A stretch of DNA of 64,000 nt from Ligustrum vulgare (lineage: Eukaryota > Streptophyta > Magnoliopsida > Lamiales > Oleaceae), in NCBI GenBank assembly GCA_963555705.1, contig OY743169.1, positions 43,884,124 through 43,948,123 on the forward strand, given 5' to 3'. How positions within the stretch are numbered: position 1 is the first letter of the stretch; the number at the start of each line of letters is the position of its first letter. Below are positions 13,701 through 27,100 of the stretch, piece by piece. The translations under genes and the position numbers were made by a program. Under the pieces are notes generated by a model. That model was not told the origin of the DNA and searched no databases. It saw only the letters and a list, made by a program, of their open reading frames with translations.

Positions 13701-15273
13701 TTGGGTGGAATAATATCAGATCAGCATTCATGAAAATCTAAAATTTTAAAAACCTATGGGGGTTTCCATATTTTGAAGATTGGAAGAAATTTATTTTTAA
13801 CAAAATATCGAAAATATTTGATATTGCTTTTTGGAAGTTTTCCAGAACCAGTTTGAACGGCCTTTTTATAGTTCGAAGAAAACATCTTTTCAGGAGTTTG
13901 AGGAATTTTTCAAAGAACCAAAAAATTATTAGCAGCAGAAAGGCCAAGGGTATTTGAAGAAGAACAATTTTGAGAATTTTTATTGGAATATTTGTTGTAA
14001 TCTTCAATTGAAGGATTTCGGCAAGACATTTTTCCTGCCTTTACTTTTTGAAAAAGTTGGAGCATAGGAAGCCATATTTTCAAGAACTTTGTTGTACCAA
14101 TCTATGTTGGCACTTATCTTTTGATTTCACTCTTTCGGTTTCCTTACATTCACTTCGAAGAGAAACAATTTTAAATTATGAACTCGATCATCTCTGAATT
14201 CGTCAAGATAACTTTGGTCATGTAGCCATTTTTATTTTTGAAATTCATCATGAAGAGATTCATCCAAATCCATTCCACGGAAATCATGTCCGGTTTTGAG
14301 TTGGTCTTAGATGAATCTTGAATCGAAGATTTTGAAGCAATTTAAGCAAGGAATGCAATTTTTCTACTGAAATTGACATTTCTTCCGGTTTTTCCATTTT
14401 GTATGGACTGCTAATAAAAAACTATTCTTTTGAACAAGGAAATTAGTGTGGGCATCCTGAAGTTTCTTTGAAACTTCTAGGAGACCTTCATCATACTTTT
14501 TTTTGCTGAATAGTTGAAAAACCTTGGGACACCAGTATTTTGAACAATAAAAAAGTCCCGAGAGAGGATCCATGAGACTTTAAAATTGAGGGAAAATTGG
14601 AATAAATCATTTTCACGAGGCCATAAAATGGTTTTTGCCACCTTCATAAAGTGTTTCAATCATTGAAGAGAAAGACTAGGTGAAATATTCATTCAAACTT
14701 GAGGACCTTTTTGGAAAACTATTTTGACATTATTGAAGGAAGAGGCCAATCCAAGAATGATAAATCGGTCTAAAGAAGAAAACATTAAACAAAACATCTT
14801 GGTTATCCAAGTAATTGAAATGAGAAGAGAAATCCTCACGATTTGAAAGGTTCATCTTTTTCTCCAGCCAAGGGTATTGTCCACAGTTTTAAAATGATAA
14901 CACTTTGCAAACTGACATTTTTGAAAAATCAATATGTTGATGATTTTGTTTATTTTGGTATGAGTAATAACTGCAGCTTTTGTCTTGAGTAAGATCTTTT
15001 CGTAAAACTCACGAGGTTTTTGATGGGTTAGGAAGAAATTAGAAATTGGGTGGAATAATATGAAATCAGCATTCATGAAAATCTAAAATTTTAAAAACCT
15101 ATGGGGGTTTCCATATTTTGAAGATTGGAAGAAATTTATTTTTAACAAAATATCGAAAATATTTGATATTGCTTTTTGGAAGTTTTCCAGAACCAGTTTG
15201 AACTGCCTTTTTATAGTTCGAAGAAAACATCTTTTCAGGAGTTTGATGAATTTTTCAAAGAACCAAAAAAATT

Positions 15274-15615
15274 TTAGCAGCAGAAAGGCCAGGGTATTTG
15301 AAGAAGAAGAATTTTGAGAATTTTTATTGGAATATTTGTTGTAATCTTCAATGAAGGATTTCGGCAAGACTTTTTCCTGCCTTTACTTTTTGAAAAAGTT
15401 GGAGCCGAGGAAGCCATATTTTCAAGAACTTTGTTGTACCAATCTATGTTAGCACTTATCTTTTGATTTCCCTCTTTCGGTTTCCTTACATTCACTTCGA
15501 AGAGAAACAATTTTAAATTATGAACTCGATCGTCTCTGAATTCGTCAAGATAACTTTGGTCATGTAGCCATTTTAATTTTTGAAATTCATCATGAAGAGA
15601 TTCATCCCAATCCAT
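15274..15615 (-). pseudogene. Second decayed frame, E-type copy in m12 (113 codons)
   Basis: Its translation is identical to those of the m5 and m8 copies, and it sits 5,212 bp from the m8 copy. Identity across three copies is explained by recent duplication and gives no evidence of selection. Confidence 0.3.
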
Positions 15616-15954
15616 TCCACGGAAATCATGTCCGGTTTTGAGTTGATCTTAGATGAATCTTGAATCGAAGATTTTGAAGCAATTTAAGCAAGGAATGCAA
15701 TTTTTCTACTGAAATTGACATTTCTTCTGGTTTTTGCATTTTGTATGGACTGCTAATAAAAAAATATTCTTTTGAACAAGGAAATTAGTGTGGGCATCCT
15801 GAAGTTTCTTTGAAACTTCTAGGAGACCTTCATCATACTTTTTTTTGGTGAATAGTTGAAAAACCTTGGGACACCAGTATTTTGAACAATAAAAAAGTCC
15901 CGAGAGAGGATCCATGAGACTTTAAAATTGAGGGCAAATTGGAATAAATCATTT

Positions 15955-15956
15955 TA
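15955..15956. other. Deletion junction between m12 and m13, identical to the one at 10743
   Basis: The same AATCATTTT/AACATTAAAC join occurs exactly 5,212 bp after the first. An identical breakpoint in two copies means that the deletion arose once and was then copied with its surrounding higher-order unit. Confidence 0.93.
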
Positions 15957-18503
15957 ACATTAAACAAAACATCTTGGTTATCCAAGTAATTGAAATGAGA
16001 AGAGAAATCCTCACGATTTGAAAGGTTCATCTTTTTCTCCAGCCAAGGGTATTGTCCACAGTTTTAAAATGATAACACTTTCCAAACTGTCAATTTTGAA
16101 AAATCAATATGTTGAGGATTTTGTTTATTTTAGTATGTGTAATAACTGTAGCTTTTGTCTTGAGTAAGATCTTTTCGTAAAACTCACGAGATTTTTGATG
16201 GGTTAGGAAGAAATTAGAAATTGGGTGGATTAATATCAGATCAGCATTCATGAAAATCTAAAATTTTAAAAACCTATGGGGGTTACCATATTTTGAAGAT
16301 TGGAAGAAATTTATTTTTAACAAAATATCGAAAATATTTGATATTGCTTTTTGGAAGTTTTCCAGAACCAGTTTGAACGGCCTTTTCATAGTTCGAAGAA
16401 AACATCTTTTCAGGAGTTTGAGGAATGTTTCAAAGAACCAAAAAAATTTTAGCAGCAGAAAAGCCATGGGTATTTGAAGAAGAACAATTTTGAGAATTTT
16501 TATTGGAATATTTGTTGTAATCTTCAATTGAAGGATTTCGGCAAGACATTTTTCCTGCCTTTACTTTTTGAAAAAGTTGGAGCAGAGGAAGCCATATTTT
16601 CAAGAACTTTGTTGTACCAATCTATGTTGGCACTTATCTTTTGATTTCACTCTTTCGGTTTCCTTACATTCACTTCGAAGAGAAACAATTTTAAATTATG
16701 AACTCGATCTTCTCTGAATTCGTCAAGATAACTTTGGTCATGTAGCCATTTTTATTTTTGAAATTCATCATGAAGAGATTCATCCAAATCCATTCCATGG
16801 AAATCATGTCCGGTTTTGAGTTGGTCTTAGATGAATCTTGACTCGAAGATTTTGAAGCAATTTAAGCAAGGAATGCAATTTTTCTGCTAAAATTTACATT
16901 TCTTCCGGTTTTTCCATTTTGTATGGACTGCTAACAAAAAACTATTCTTTTGAACAAGGAAATTAGTGTGGGCATCCTGAAGTTTCTTTGAAACTTCTAG
17001 GAGACCTTCATCATACTTTTTTTTGGTGAATAGTTGAAAAACCTTGGGACGCCAGTATTTTGAACAATAAAAAAGTCCCGAGAGAGGATCCATGAGACTT
17101 TAAAATTGAGGGAAAATTGGAATAAATCATTTTCACGAGGCCATAAAATGGTTTTTGCCACCTTCATAAAGTGTTTCAATCATTGAAGAGAAAGACTAGG
17201 TGAAATATTCATTCCAACTTGAGGACCTTTTTGGAAAACTATTTTGACATTATTGAAGGAAGAGGCCAATCCAAGAATGATAAATCGGTCTAAAGAAGAA
17301 AACATTAAACAAAACATCTTGGTTATCCAAGTAATTGAAATGAGAAGAAAATCCTCACGCTTTGAAAGGTTCATCTTTTTCTCCAGCCAAGGGTATTGTC
17401 CAAAGTTTTAAAATGATGATAACACTTTGCAAACTGACAGTTTTGAAAAATCAATATGTTGAGGATTTTGTTTGTTTTGGTATGAGTAATAACTGCAGCT
17501 TTGGTCTTGAGTAAGATCTTTTCGTAAAACTCACGAGGTTTTTGATGGGTTAGGAAGAAATTAGAAATTGGGTGGAATAATATCAGATCAGCATTCATGA
17601 AAATCTAAAATTTTAAAAACCTATGGGGGTTTCCATATTTTGAAGATTGGAAGAAATTTGTTTTTAACAAAATATCGAAAATATTTGATATTGCGTTTTT
17701 GAAGTTTTCCAGAACCAGTTTGAACGGCCTTTTTATAGTTCGAAGAAAACATCTTTTCAGGAGTTTGAGGAATTTTTCAAAGAACCAAAAAACTATTAGC
17801 AGCAGAAAGGCCAAGGGTATTTGAAGAAGAACAATTTTGAGAATTTTTATTGGAATATTGGTTGTAATCTTCAATTGAAGGATTTCGGCAAGACATTTTT
17901 CCTGCCTTTACTTTTTGAAAAAGTTGGAGCATAGGAAGCCATATTTTCAAGAACTTTGTTGTACCAATCTATGTTGGCACTTATCTTTTGATTTCACTCT
18001 TTCGGTTTCCTTACATTCACTTCGAAGAGAAACAATTTTAAATTATGAACTCGATCATCTCTGAATTCGTCAAGATAACTTTGGTCATGTAGCCATTTTT
18101 ATTTTTGAAATTCATCATGAAGAGATTCATCCAAATCCATTCCACAGAAATCATGTCCGGTTTTGAGTTGGTCTTAGATGAATCTTGAATCGAAGATTTT
18201 GAAGAAATTTAAGCAAGGAATGCAATTTTTCAGCTAAAATTGACATTTCTTCGGGTTTTTGCATTTTGTATGGACTGCTAATAAAAAACTATTCTTTTGA
18301 ACAAGGAAATTAGTGTGGGCATCCTGAAGTTTCTTTGAAACTTCTAGGAGACCTTCATCATACTTTTTTTTGCTGAATAATTGAAAAACCTTGGGACACC
18401 AGTATTTTGAACAATAAAAAAGTCCCGAGAGAGGATCCATGAGACTTTAAAATTGAGGGCAAATTGGAATAAATCATTTTCACGAGGCCATAAAATGGTT
18501 TTT

Positions 18504-21193
18504 GCCACCTTCATAAAGTGTTTCAATCATTGAAGAGAAAGACTAGGTGAAATATTCATTCCAACTTTAAACCCTTTTTGGAAAACTATTTTGACATTAT
18601 TGAAGGAAGAGACCAATCCAAGAATGATAAATCGGTCTAAATAAGAAAACATTAAACAAAACATCTTGGTTATCCAAGTAATTGAAATGAGAAGAGAAAT
18701 CCTCACGCTTTGAAAGGTTCATCTTTTTCTCCAGCCAAGGGTATTGTCCTCAGTTTTAAAATGATAGCACTTTGCAAACTAACAATTTTGAAAAATCAAT
18801 ATGTTGAGGATTTTGTTTATTTTGGTATGAGTAATAACTGCAGCTTTGGTCTTGAGTAAGATCTTTTCGTAAAACTCACGAGGTTTTTGATGGGTTAGGA
18901 AGAAATTAGAAATTGGGTGGAATAATATCAGATCAGCATTCATGAAAATCTAAAATTTTAAAAACCTATGGGGGTTTCCATATTTTGAAGATTGGAAGAA
19001 ATTTATTTTTAATTAAATATCGAAAATATTTGATATTGCTTTTTGGAAGTTTTCCAGAACCAGTCTGAACGGCCTTTTTATAGTTCGAAGAAAACATCTT
19101 TTCAGGAGTTTGAGGAATTTTTCAAAGAACCAAAAAATTATTAGCAGCAGAAAGGCCAAGGGTATTTGAAGAAGAAGAATTTTGAGAATTTTATTTGTAA
19201 TATTTGTTGTAATCTTCAATGAAGGATTTCGGCAAGACATTTTTCCTGCCTTTACTATTTGAAAACGTTGGAGCAGAGGAATCCATATTTTCAAGAACTT
19301 TGTTGTACCAATCTATGTTGGCACTTATCTTTTGATTTCCCTCTTTCGGTTTCCTTACATTCACTTCGAAGAGAAACAATTTTAAATTATGAACTCGATC
19401 GTCTCTGAATTCGTCAAGATAACTTTGGTCATGTAGCCATTTTTATTTTTCAAATTCATCATGAAGAGATTCATCCAAATCCATTCCACGGAAATCATGT
19501 CCGGTTTTGAGTTGGTCTTAGATGAATCTTGACTCGAAGATTTTGAAGCAATTTAAGCAAGGAAAGCAATTTTTCTGCTAAAATTTACATTTCTTCAGGT
19601 TTTTGCATTTTGTATGGACTGCTAATAAAAAACTATTCTTTTGAACAAGGAAATTAGTGTGGGCATCCTGAAGTTTCTTTGAAACTTCTAGGAGACCTTC
19701 ATCATACTTTTTTTGCTGAATAGTTGAAAAACCTTGGGACACCAGTATTTTGAACAATAAAAAAGTCCCGAGAGAGGATCCATGAGACTTTAAAATTGAG
19801 GGAAAATTGGAATAAATCATTTTCACGAGGCCATAAAATGGTTTTTGCCACCTTCATAAAGTGTTTCAATCATTGAAGAGAAAGACTAGGTGAAATATTC
19901 ATTCCAACTTTAAAGCCTTTTTGGAAAACTGTTTTGACATTATTGAAGGAAGAGGCCAATCCAAGAATGATAAATCATTCTAAAGAAGAAAACATGAAAC
20001 AAAACATCTTGGTTATCCAAGTAATTGAAATGAGAAGAGAAATCTTCACGCTTTGAAAGGTTCATCTTTTTCTCCAGCCAAGGGTATTTGTCCATAGTTT
20101 TAAAATGATAACACTTTGCAAACTGACAATTTGGAAAAATCAATATGTTGAGGATTTTGTTTATTTTGGTATGAGTAATAACTGCAGCTTTGGTCTTGAG
20201 TAAGATCTTTTCGTAAAACTCACGAGGTTTTTGATGGGTTAGGAAGAAATTAGAAATTGGGTGGAATAATATCAGATCAGCATTCATGAAAATCTAAAAT
20301 TTTAAAAACCTATGGGGGTTTCCATATTTTGAAGATTGGAAGAAAATTTTTTTTAACAAAATATCGAAAATATTTGATATTGCTTTTTGGAAGTTTTCCA
20401 GATCCAGTTTGAACGGCCTTTTTATAGTTCGAAGAAAACATCTTTTCAGGAGTTTGAGGAATTTTTCAAAGAACCAAAAAATTATTAGCAGCAGAAAGGC
20501 CAAGGGTATTTGAAGAAGAAGAATTTTGAGAATTTTTATTGGAATATTTGTTGTAATCTCCAATTGAAGGATTTCGGCAAGACATTTTTCCTGCCATTAC
20601 TCTTTGAAAAAGTTGGAGCAGAGGAAGCCATATTTTCAAGAACTTTGTTGTACCAATCTATGTTGGCACTTATCTTTTGATTTCACTCTTTCGGTTTCCT
20701 TACATTCACTTCGAAGAGAAACAATTTTAAATTATGAACTCGATCATCTCTGAATTCGTCAAGATAACTTTGGTCATGTAGCCATTTTTATTTTTGAAAT
20801 TCATCATGAAGAGATTCATCCAAATCCATTCCACGGAAATCATGTCCTGTTTTGAGTTGGTCTTAGATGAATCTTGAATCGAAGATTTTAAAGCAATTTA
20901 AGCGAGGAAAGCAATTTTTCTGCTAAAATTGACTTTTCTTAGGGTTTTTGCATTTTGTATGGACTGCTAATAAAAAACTATTCTTTTGAACAAGGAAATT
21001 AGTGTGGGCATCCTGAAGTTTCTTTGAAACTTCTAGGAGACCTTCATCATACTTTATTTTTGGTGAATAATTGAAAAACCTTGGGACGCCAGTATTTTGA
21101 ACAATAAAAAAGTCCCGAGAGAGGATCCATGAGACTTTAAAATTGATGGCAAGTTGGAATAAATCATTTTCACGAGGCCATAAAATGGTTTTT
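18504..21193. repeat. Divergent monomers m15 and m16 between two higher-order blocks
   Basis: Two monomers of 1,343 bp (18504) and 1,347 bp (19847) do not fit the E-F-G pattern before them. Private variants include TTAATTAAATATCG near 19010, TTTTATTTGTAATATTTG near 19190, TTTTTCAAATTCATC near 19446, a 7-T tract near 19708 (8-9 elsewhere) and GGTATTTGTCC near 20086. m15 keeps CCCTCTTTCGG, shared with E-type units. The end of m16 (from about 21051) already matches one version of the next block. Confidence 0.85.
19940..20287 (-). pseudogene. Third decayed frame of the unit, joined copy in m16 (115 codons)
   Basis: Two frames that are separate in other monomers are joined here by a 1-bp difference (GGTATTTGTCC near 20086). 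The first half has NADLILFHPISNFFLTHQ and REFYEKILLKTKAAVITHTK. The second half has NLSKREDFSSHFNYLDNQ. Similar first-half frames of 74-75 codons recur in most monomers. I recognise no domain. The joined state in a single copy suggests chance or one remnant of an older reading frame. Confidence 0.22.
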
Positions 21194-24100
21194 GCCACCT
21201 TCATAAAGTGTTTCAATCATTGAAGAGAAAGACTAGGTGAAATATTCATTCACACTTAAAAACCTTTTTGGAAAACTATTTTGACATTATTGAAGGAAGA
21301 GGCCAATCCAAGAATGATAAATCGGTCTAAAGAAGAAAATATTAAACAAAACATCTTGGTTATCCAAGTAATTGAAATGAGAAGAGAAATCCTCACGCTT
21401 TGAAAGGTTCATCTTTTTCTCCAGCCAAGGGTATTGTCCACAGTTTTAAAATGATAACACTTTGCAAACTGACAATTTTGATAAATCAATATGTTGAGGA
21501 TTTTGTTTATTTTGGTATGTGTAATGACTGCAGCTTTGGTCTTGAGTAAGATCTTTTCGTAAAACTCACGAGGTTTTTGATGGGTAAGGAAGAAATTAGA
21601 AATTGGGTGGAATAATATCAGATCAGCATTCATGAAAATCTAAATTTTTAAAAACCTATGGGGTTTTCCATATATTGAAGATTGGAAGAAATTTATTTTT
21701 AACAAGATATCGAAAATATTCGATATTACTTTTTGGAAGTTTTCCAGAACAAGTTTCAATGGCCTTTTTATAGTTCGAAGAAAACATCTTTTCAGGAGTT
21801 TGAGGAATTCTTCAAAGAACCAAAAAATTATTAGCAGCAGAAAGGCCAAGGGTATTTGAAGAAGAAGAATTTTGAGAATTTTTATTGGAATATTTGTTGT
21901 AATCTTAAATTGAAGGATTTCGGCAAGACATTTTTTCTGCCTTTACTTTTTGAAAAAGTTGGAGCAGAGGAAGCCATATTTTCAAGAACTTTATTGCACC
22001 AATCTATGTTGGCACTTATCTTTTGATTTCACTCTTTCGGTTTCCTTACATTCACTTCGAAGAGAAACAATTTCAAATTATGAACTCGATCATCTCTGAA
22101 TTCGTCAAGATAACTTTGGTCATGTAGCCATTTTTATTTTTGAAATTCATCATGAAGAGATTCATCCAAATCCATTCCACGGAAATCATGTCCGGTTTTG
22201 AGTTGGTCTTAGATGAATCTTTAATTGAAGATTTTGAAGGAATTTAAGCAAGGAATGCAATTTTTCTGCTAAAATTGACATTTCTTCAGGTTATTGCATT
22301 TTGTATGGACTGCGAATAAAAAACTATTCTTTTGAACAAGGAAATTAGTGTGGGCATCCTGAAGTTTCTTTGAAACTTCTAGGAGACCTTCATCATACTT
22401 TTTTTTTGCTGAATAGTTGAAAAACCTTGGGACACCAGTATTTTGAACAATAAAAAAGTCCCGAGAGAGGATCCATGAGACTTTAAAATTGAGGGAAACT
22501 GGAATAAATCATTTTCAAGAGGCCATAAAATGGTTTTTGCCACCTTCATAAAGTGTTTCAATCATTGAAGAGAAAGACTAGGTGAAATATTCATTCCAAC
22601 TTTAAAACCTTTTTGGAAAACTATTTTGACATTATTGAAGGAAGAGGCCAATCCAAGAATGATAAATCGGCCTAAAGAAGAAAACATTAAACAAAACATC
22701 TTGGTTATCCAAGTAATTGAAATGAGAAGAGAAATCCTCACGCTTTGAAAGGTTCATCTTTTTCTCCAGCCAAGGGTATTGTCCACAGTTTTAAAATGAT
22801 AACACTTTGCAAACTGACAATTTTGAAAAATCAATATGTTGAGGATTTTGTTTATTTTGGTATGAGTAATAACTGCAGCTTTGGTCTTGAGTAAGATCTT
22901 TTCGTAAAACTCACGAGGTTTTTGATGGGTTAGGAAGAAATTAGAAATTGGGTGGAATAATATCAAATCAGCATTCATGAAAATCTAAAATTTTAAAAAC
23001 ATATGGGGGTTTCCATATTTTGAAGATTGGAAGAAATTTATTTTTAACAAAATATCGAAAATATTTGATATTGCTTTTTGGAAGTTTTCCAGAACCAGTT
23101 TGAACGGCCTTTTTATTGTTCGAAGAAAACATCTTTTTAGGAGTTTGAGGAATTCTTCAAAGAACCAAAAAATTATTAGCAGCAGAAAGGCCAAGGGTAT
23201 TTGAAGAAGAAGAATTTTGAGAATTTTTATTGCAATATTTGTTGTAATCTTCAATTGAAGGATTTCGGCAAGATATTTTTCCTGCCTTTACTTTTTGAAA
23301 AAGTTGGAGCAGAGGAAGCCATATTTTCAAGAACTTTGTTGCACCAATCTATGTTGGCACTTATCTTTTGATTTCACTCTTTCGGTTTCCTTACATTCAC
23401 TTCGAAGAGAAACAATTTTAAATTATGAACTCGATCATCTCTGAATTCGTCAAGATAACTTTGGTCATGTAGCCATTTTTATTTTTGAAATTCATCATGA
23501 AGATATTCATCCAAATCCATTCCACGGAAATCATGTCCTATTTTGAGTTGGTCTTAGATGAATCTTGAATCGAAGATTTTGAAGCAATTTAAGCAAGGAA
23601 TGCAATTTTTCTGCTAAAATTGACTTTTCTTAGGGTTTTTGCATTTTGTATGGACTGCTAATAAAAAACTATTCTTTTGAAAAAGGAAATTAGTGTGGGC
23701 ACCCTGAAGTTTCTTTGAAACTTCTAGGAGACCTTCGTCATACTTTTTTTTTCTGAAGAGTTGAAAAACCTTGGGACACCAGAATTTTGAACAATAAAAA
23801 AATCCCGAGAGAGGATCCATGAGACTTTGAAATTGAGGGCAAATTGGAATAAATCATTTTCATGAGGCCATAAAATGGTTTTTGCCACCTTCATAAAGTG
23901 TTTCAATCATTGAAGAGAAAGACTAGGTGAAATATTCATTCACACTTAAAAACCTTTTTGGAAAACTATTTTGACATTATTGAAGGAAGAGGCCAATCCA
24001 AGAATGATAAATCGGTCTAAAGAAGAAAACATTAAACAAAACATCTTGGTTATCCAAGTAATTGAAATGAGAAGAGAAATCCTCCCGCTTTGAAAGGTTC

Positions 24101-27100
24101 ATCTTTTTCTCCAGCCAAGGGTATTGTCCACAGTTTTAAAATGATAACACTTTGCAAACTGACAATTTTGAAAAATCAATATGTTGAGGATTTTGTTTAT
24201 TTTGGTATGAGTAATGACTGCAGCTTTGGTCTTGAGTAAGATCTTTTCGTAAAACTCACGGGTTTTTGATGGGTAAGGAAGAAATTAGAAATTGGGTGGA
24301 ATAATATCAGATCAGCATTCATGAAAATCTAAATTTTTAAAAACCTATGGGGGTTTCCATATTTTGAAGATTGCAAGAAATTTATTTTTAACAAGATATC
24401 GAAAATATTTGATATTGCTTTTTGGAAGTTTTCCAGAACCAGTTTGAACGGCCTTTTTATTGTTCGAAGAAAACATCTTTTCAGGGGTTTGAGGAATTTT
24501 TCAAAGAACCAAAAAATTATTAGCAGCAGAAAGGCCAAGGGTATTTGAAGAAGAAGAATTTTGAGAATTTTTATTGCAATATTTGTTGTAATCTTCAATT
24601 GAAGGATTTCGGCAAGATATTTTTCCTGCCTTTACTTTTTGAAAAAGTTGGAGCAGAGGAAGCCATATTTTCAAGAACTTTGTTGCACCAATCTATGTTG
24701 GCACTTATCTTTTGATTTCACTCTTTCGGTTTCCTTACATTCACTTCGAAGAGAAACAATTTTAAATTATGAACTCGATCATCTCTGAAATCGTCAAGAT
24801 AACTTTGGTCATGTAGCCATTTTTATTTTTGAAATTCATCATGAAGAGATTCATCCAAATCCATTCCACGGAAATCATGTCCTGTTTTGAGTTGGTCTTA
24901 GATGAATCTTGAATCGAAGATTTTGAAGCAATTTAAGCAAGGAATGCAATTTTTCTGCTAAAATTGACTTTTCTTAGGGTTTTTGCATTTTGTATGGACT
25001 GCTAATAAAAAACTATTCTTTTGAACAAGGAAATTAGTGTGGGCATCCTGAAGTTTCTTTGAAACTTCTAGGAGACCTTCATCATACTTTATTTTTGCTG
25101 AATAATTGAAAAACCTTGGGACGCCAGTATTTTGAACAATAAAAAAGTCCCGAGAGAGGATCCATGAGACTTTAAAATTGATGGCAAGTTGGAATAAATC
25201 ATTTTCAGGAGGCAATAAAATGGTTTTTGCCACCTTCATAAAGTGTTTCAATCATTGAAGAGAAAGACTAGGTGAAATATTCATTCCAACTTTAAAACCT
25301 TTTTGGAAAACTATTTTGACATTATTGAAGGAAGAGGCCAATCCAAGAATGATAAATCGGTCTAAAGAAGAAAATATTAAACAAAACATCTTGGTTATCC
25401 AAGTAATTGAAATGAGAAGAGAAATCCTCACGCTTTGAAAGGTTCATCTTTTTCTCCAGCCAAGGGTATTGTCCACAGTTTTAAAATGATAACACTTTGC
25501 AAACTGACAATTTTGATAAATCAATATGTTGAGGATTTTGTTTATTTTGGTATGTGTAATGACTGCAGCTTTGGTCTTGAGTAAGATCTTTTCGTAAAAC
25601 TCACGAGGTTTTTGATGGGTAAGGAAGAAATTAGAAATTGGGTGGAATAATATCAGATCAGCATTCATGAAAATCTAAATTTTTAAAAACCTATGGGGTT
25701 TTCCATATATTGAAGATTGGAAGAAATTTATTTTTAACAAGATATCGAAAATATTCGATATTACTTTTTGGAAGTTTTCCAGAACAAGTTTCAATGGCCT
25801 TTTTATAGTTCGAAGAAAACATCTTTTCAGGAGTTTGAGGAATTCTTCAAAGAACCAAAAAATTATTAGCAGCAGAAAGGCCAAGGGTATTTGAAGAAGA
25901 AGAATTTTGAGAATTTTTATTGGAATATTTGTTGTAATCTTAAATTGAAGGATTTCGGCAAGACATTTTTTCTGCCTTTACTTTTTGAAAAAGTTGGAGC
26001 AGAGGAAGCCATATTTTCAAGAACTTTATTGCACCAATCTATGTTGGCACTTATCTTTTGATTTCACTCTTTCGGTTTCCTTACATTCACTTCGAAGAGA
26101 AACAATTTCAAATTATGAACTCGATCATCTCTGAATTCGTCAAGATAACTTTGGTCATGTAGCCATTTTTATTTTTGAAATTCATCATGAAGAGATTCAT
26201 CCAAATCCATTCCACGGAAATCATGTCCGGTTTTGAGTTGGTCTTAGATGAATCTTTAATTGAAGATTTTGAAGGAATTTAAGCAAGGAATGCAATTTTT
26301 CTGCTAAAATTGACATTTCTTCAGGTTATTGCATTTTGTATGGACTGCGAATAAAAAACTATTCTTTTGAACAAGGAAATTAGTGTGGGCATCCTGAAGT
26401 TTCTTTGAAACTTCTAGGAGACCTTCATCATACTTTTTTTTTGCTGAATAGTTGAAAAACCTTGGGACACCAGTATTTTGAACAATAAAAAAGTCCCGAG
26501 AGAGGATCCATGAGACTTTAAAATTGAGGGAAACTGGAATAAATCATTTTCAAGAGGCCATAAAATGGTTTTTGCCACCTTCATAAAGTGTTTCAATCAT
26601 TGAAGAGAAAGACTAGGTGAAATATTCATTCCAACTTTAAAACCTTTTTGGAAAACTATTTTGACATTATTGAAGGAAGAGGCCAATCCAAGAATGATAA
26701 ATCGGCCTAAAGAAGAAAACATTAAACAAAACATCTTGGTTATCCAAGTAATTGAAATGAGAAGAGAAATCCTCACGCTTTGAAAGGTTCATCTTTTTCT
26801 CCAGCCAAGGGTATTGTCCACAGTTTTAAAATGATAACACTTTGCAAACTGACAATTTTGAAAAATCAATATGTTGAGGATTTTGTTTATTTTGGTATGA
26901 GTAATAACTGCAGCTTTGGTCTTGAGTAAGATCTTTTCGTAAAACTCACGAGGTTTTTGATGGGTTAGGAAGAAATTAGAAATTGGGTGGAATAATATCA
27001 AATCAGCATTCATGAAAATCTAAAATTTTAAAAACATATGGGGGTTTCCATATTTTGAAGATTGGAAGAAATTTATTTTTAACAAAATATCGAAAATATT

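Larger units (their letters stand above)
5389..18503. repeat. Higher-order repeat E-F-G (trimer, three copies, rearranged)
   Basis: Monomer types recur in order. E is m5 (5389), m8 (9425) and m12 (14637). F is m6 (6733), m9 (10744), m10 (11945) and m13 (15956). G is m7 (8078), m11 (13290) and m17157 (m14). E is recognised by CCCTCTTTCGG and CATTTTAATTTTTG, which open a longer minus-strand frame. G is recognised by ATTCCAACTTGAGGACC. The first trimer spans 4,036 bp. The second is 5,212 bp because F is present twice and the E/F boundary carries a deletion. The third is 3,867 bp, with the deletion but a single F. E and G blocks lie exactly 5,212 bp apart between copies two and three (for example 8078 to 13290 and 9425 to 14637). 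Confidence 0.88.
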
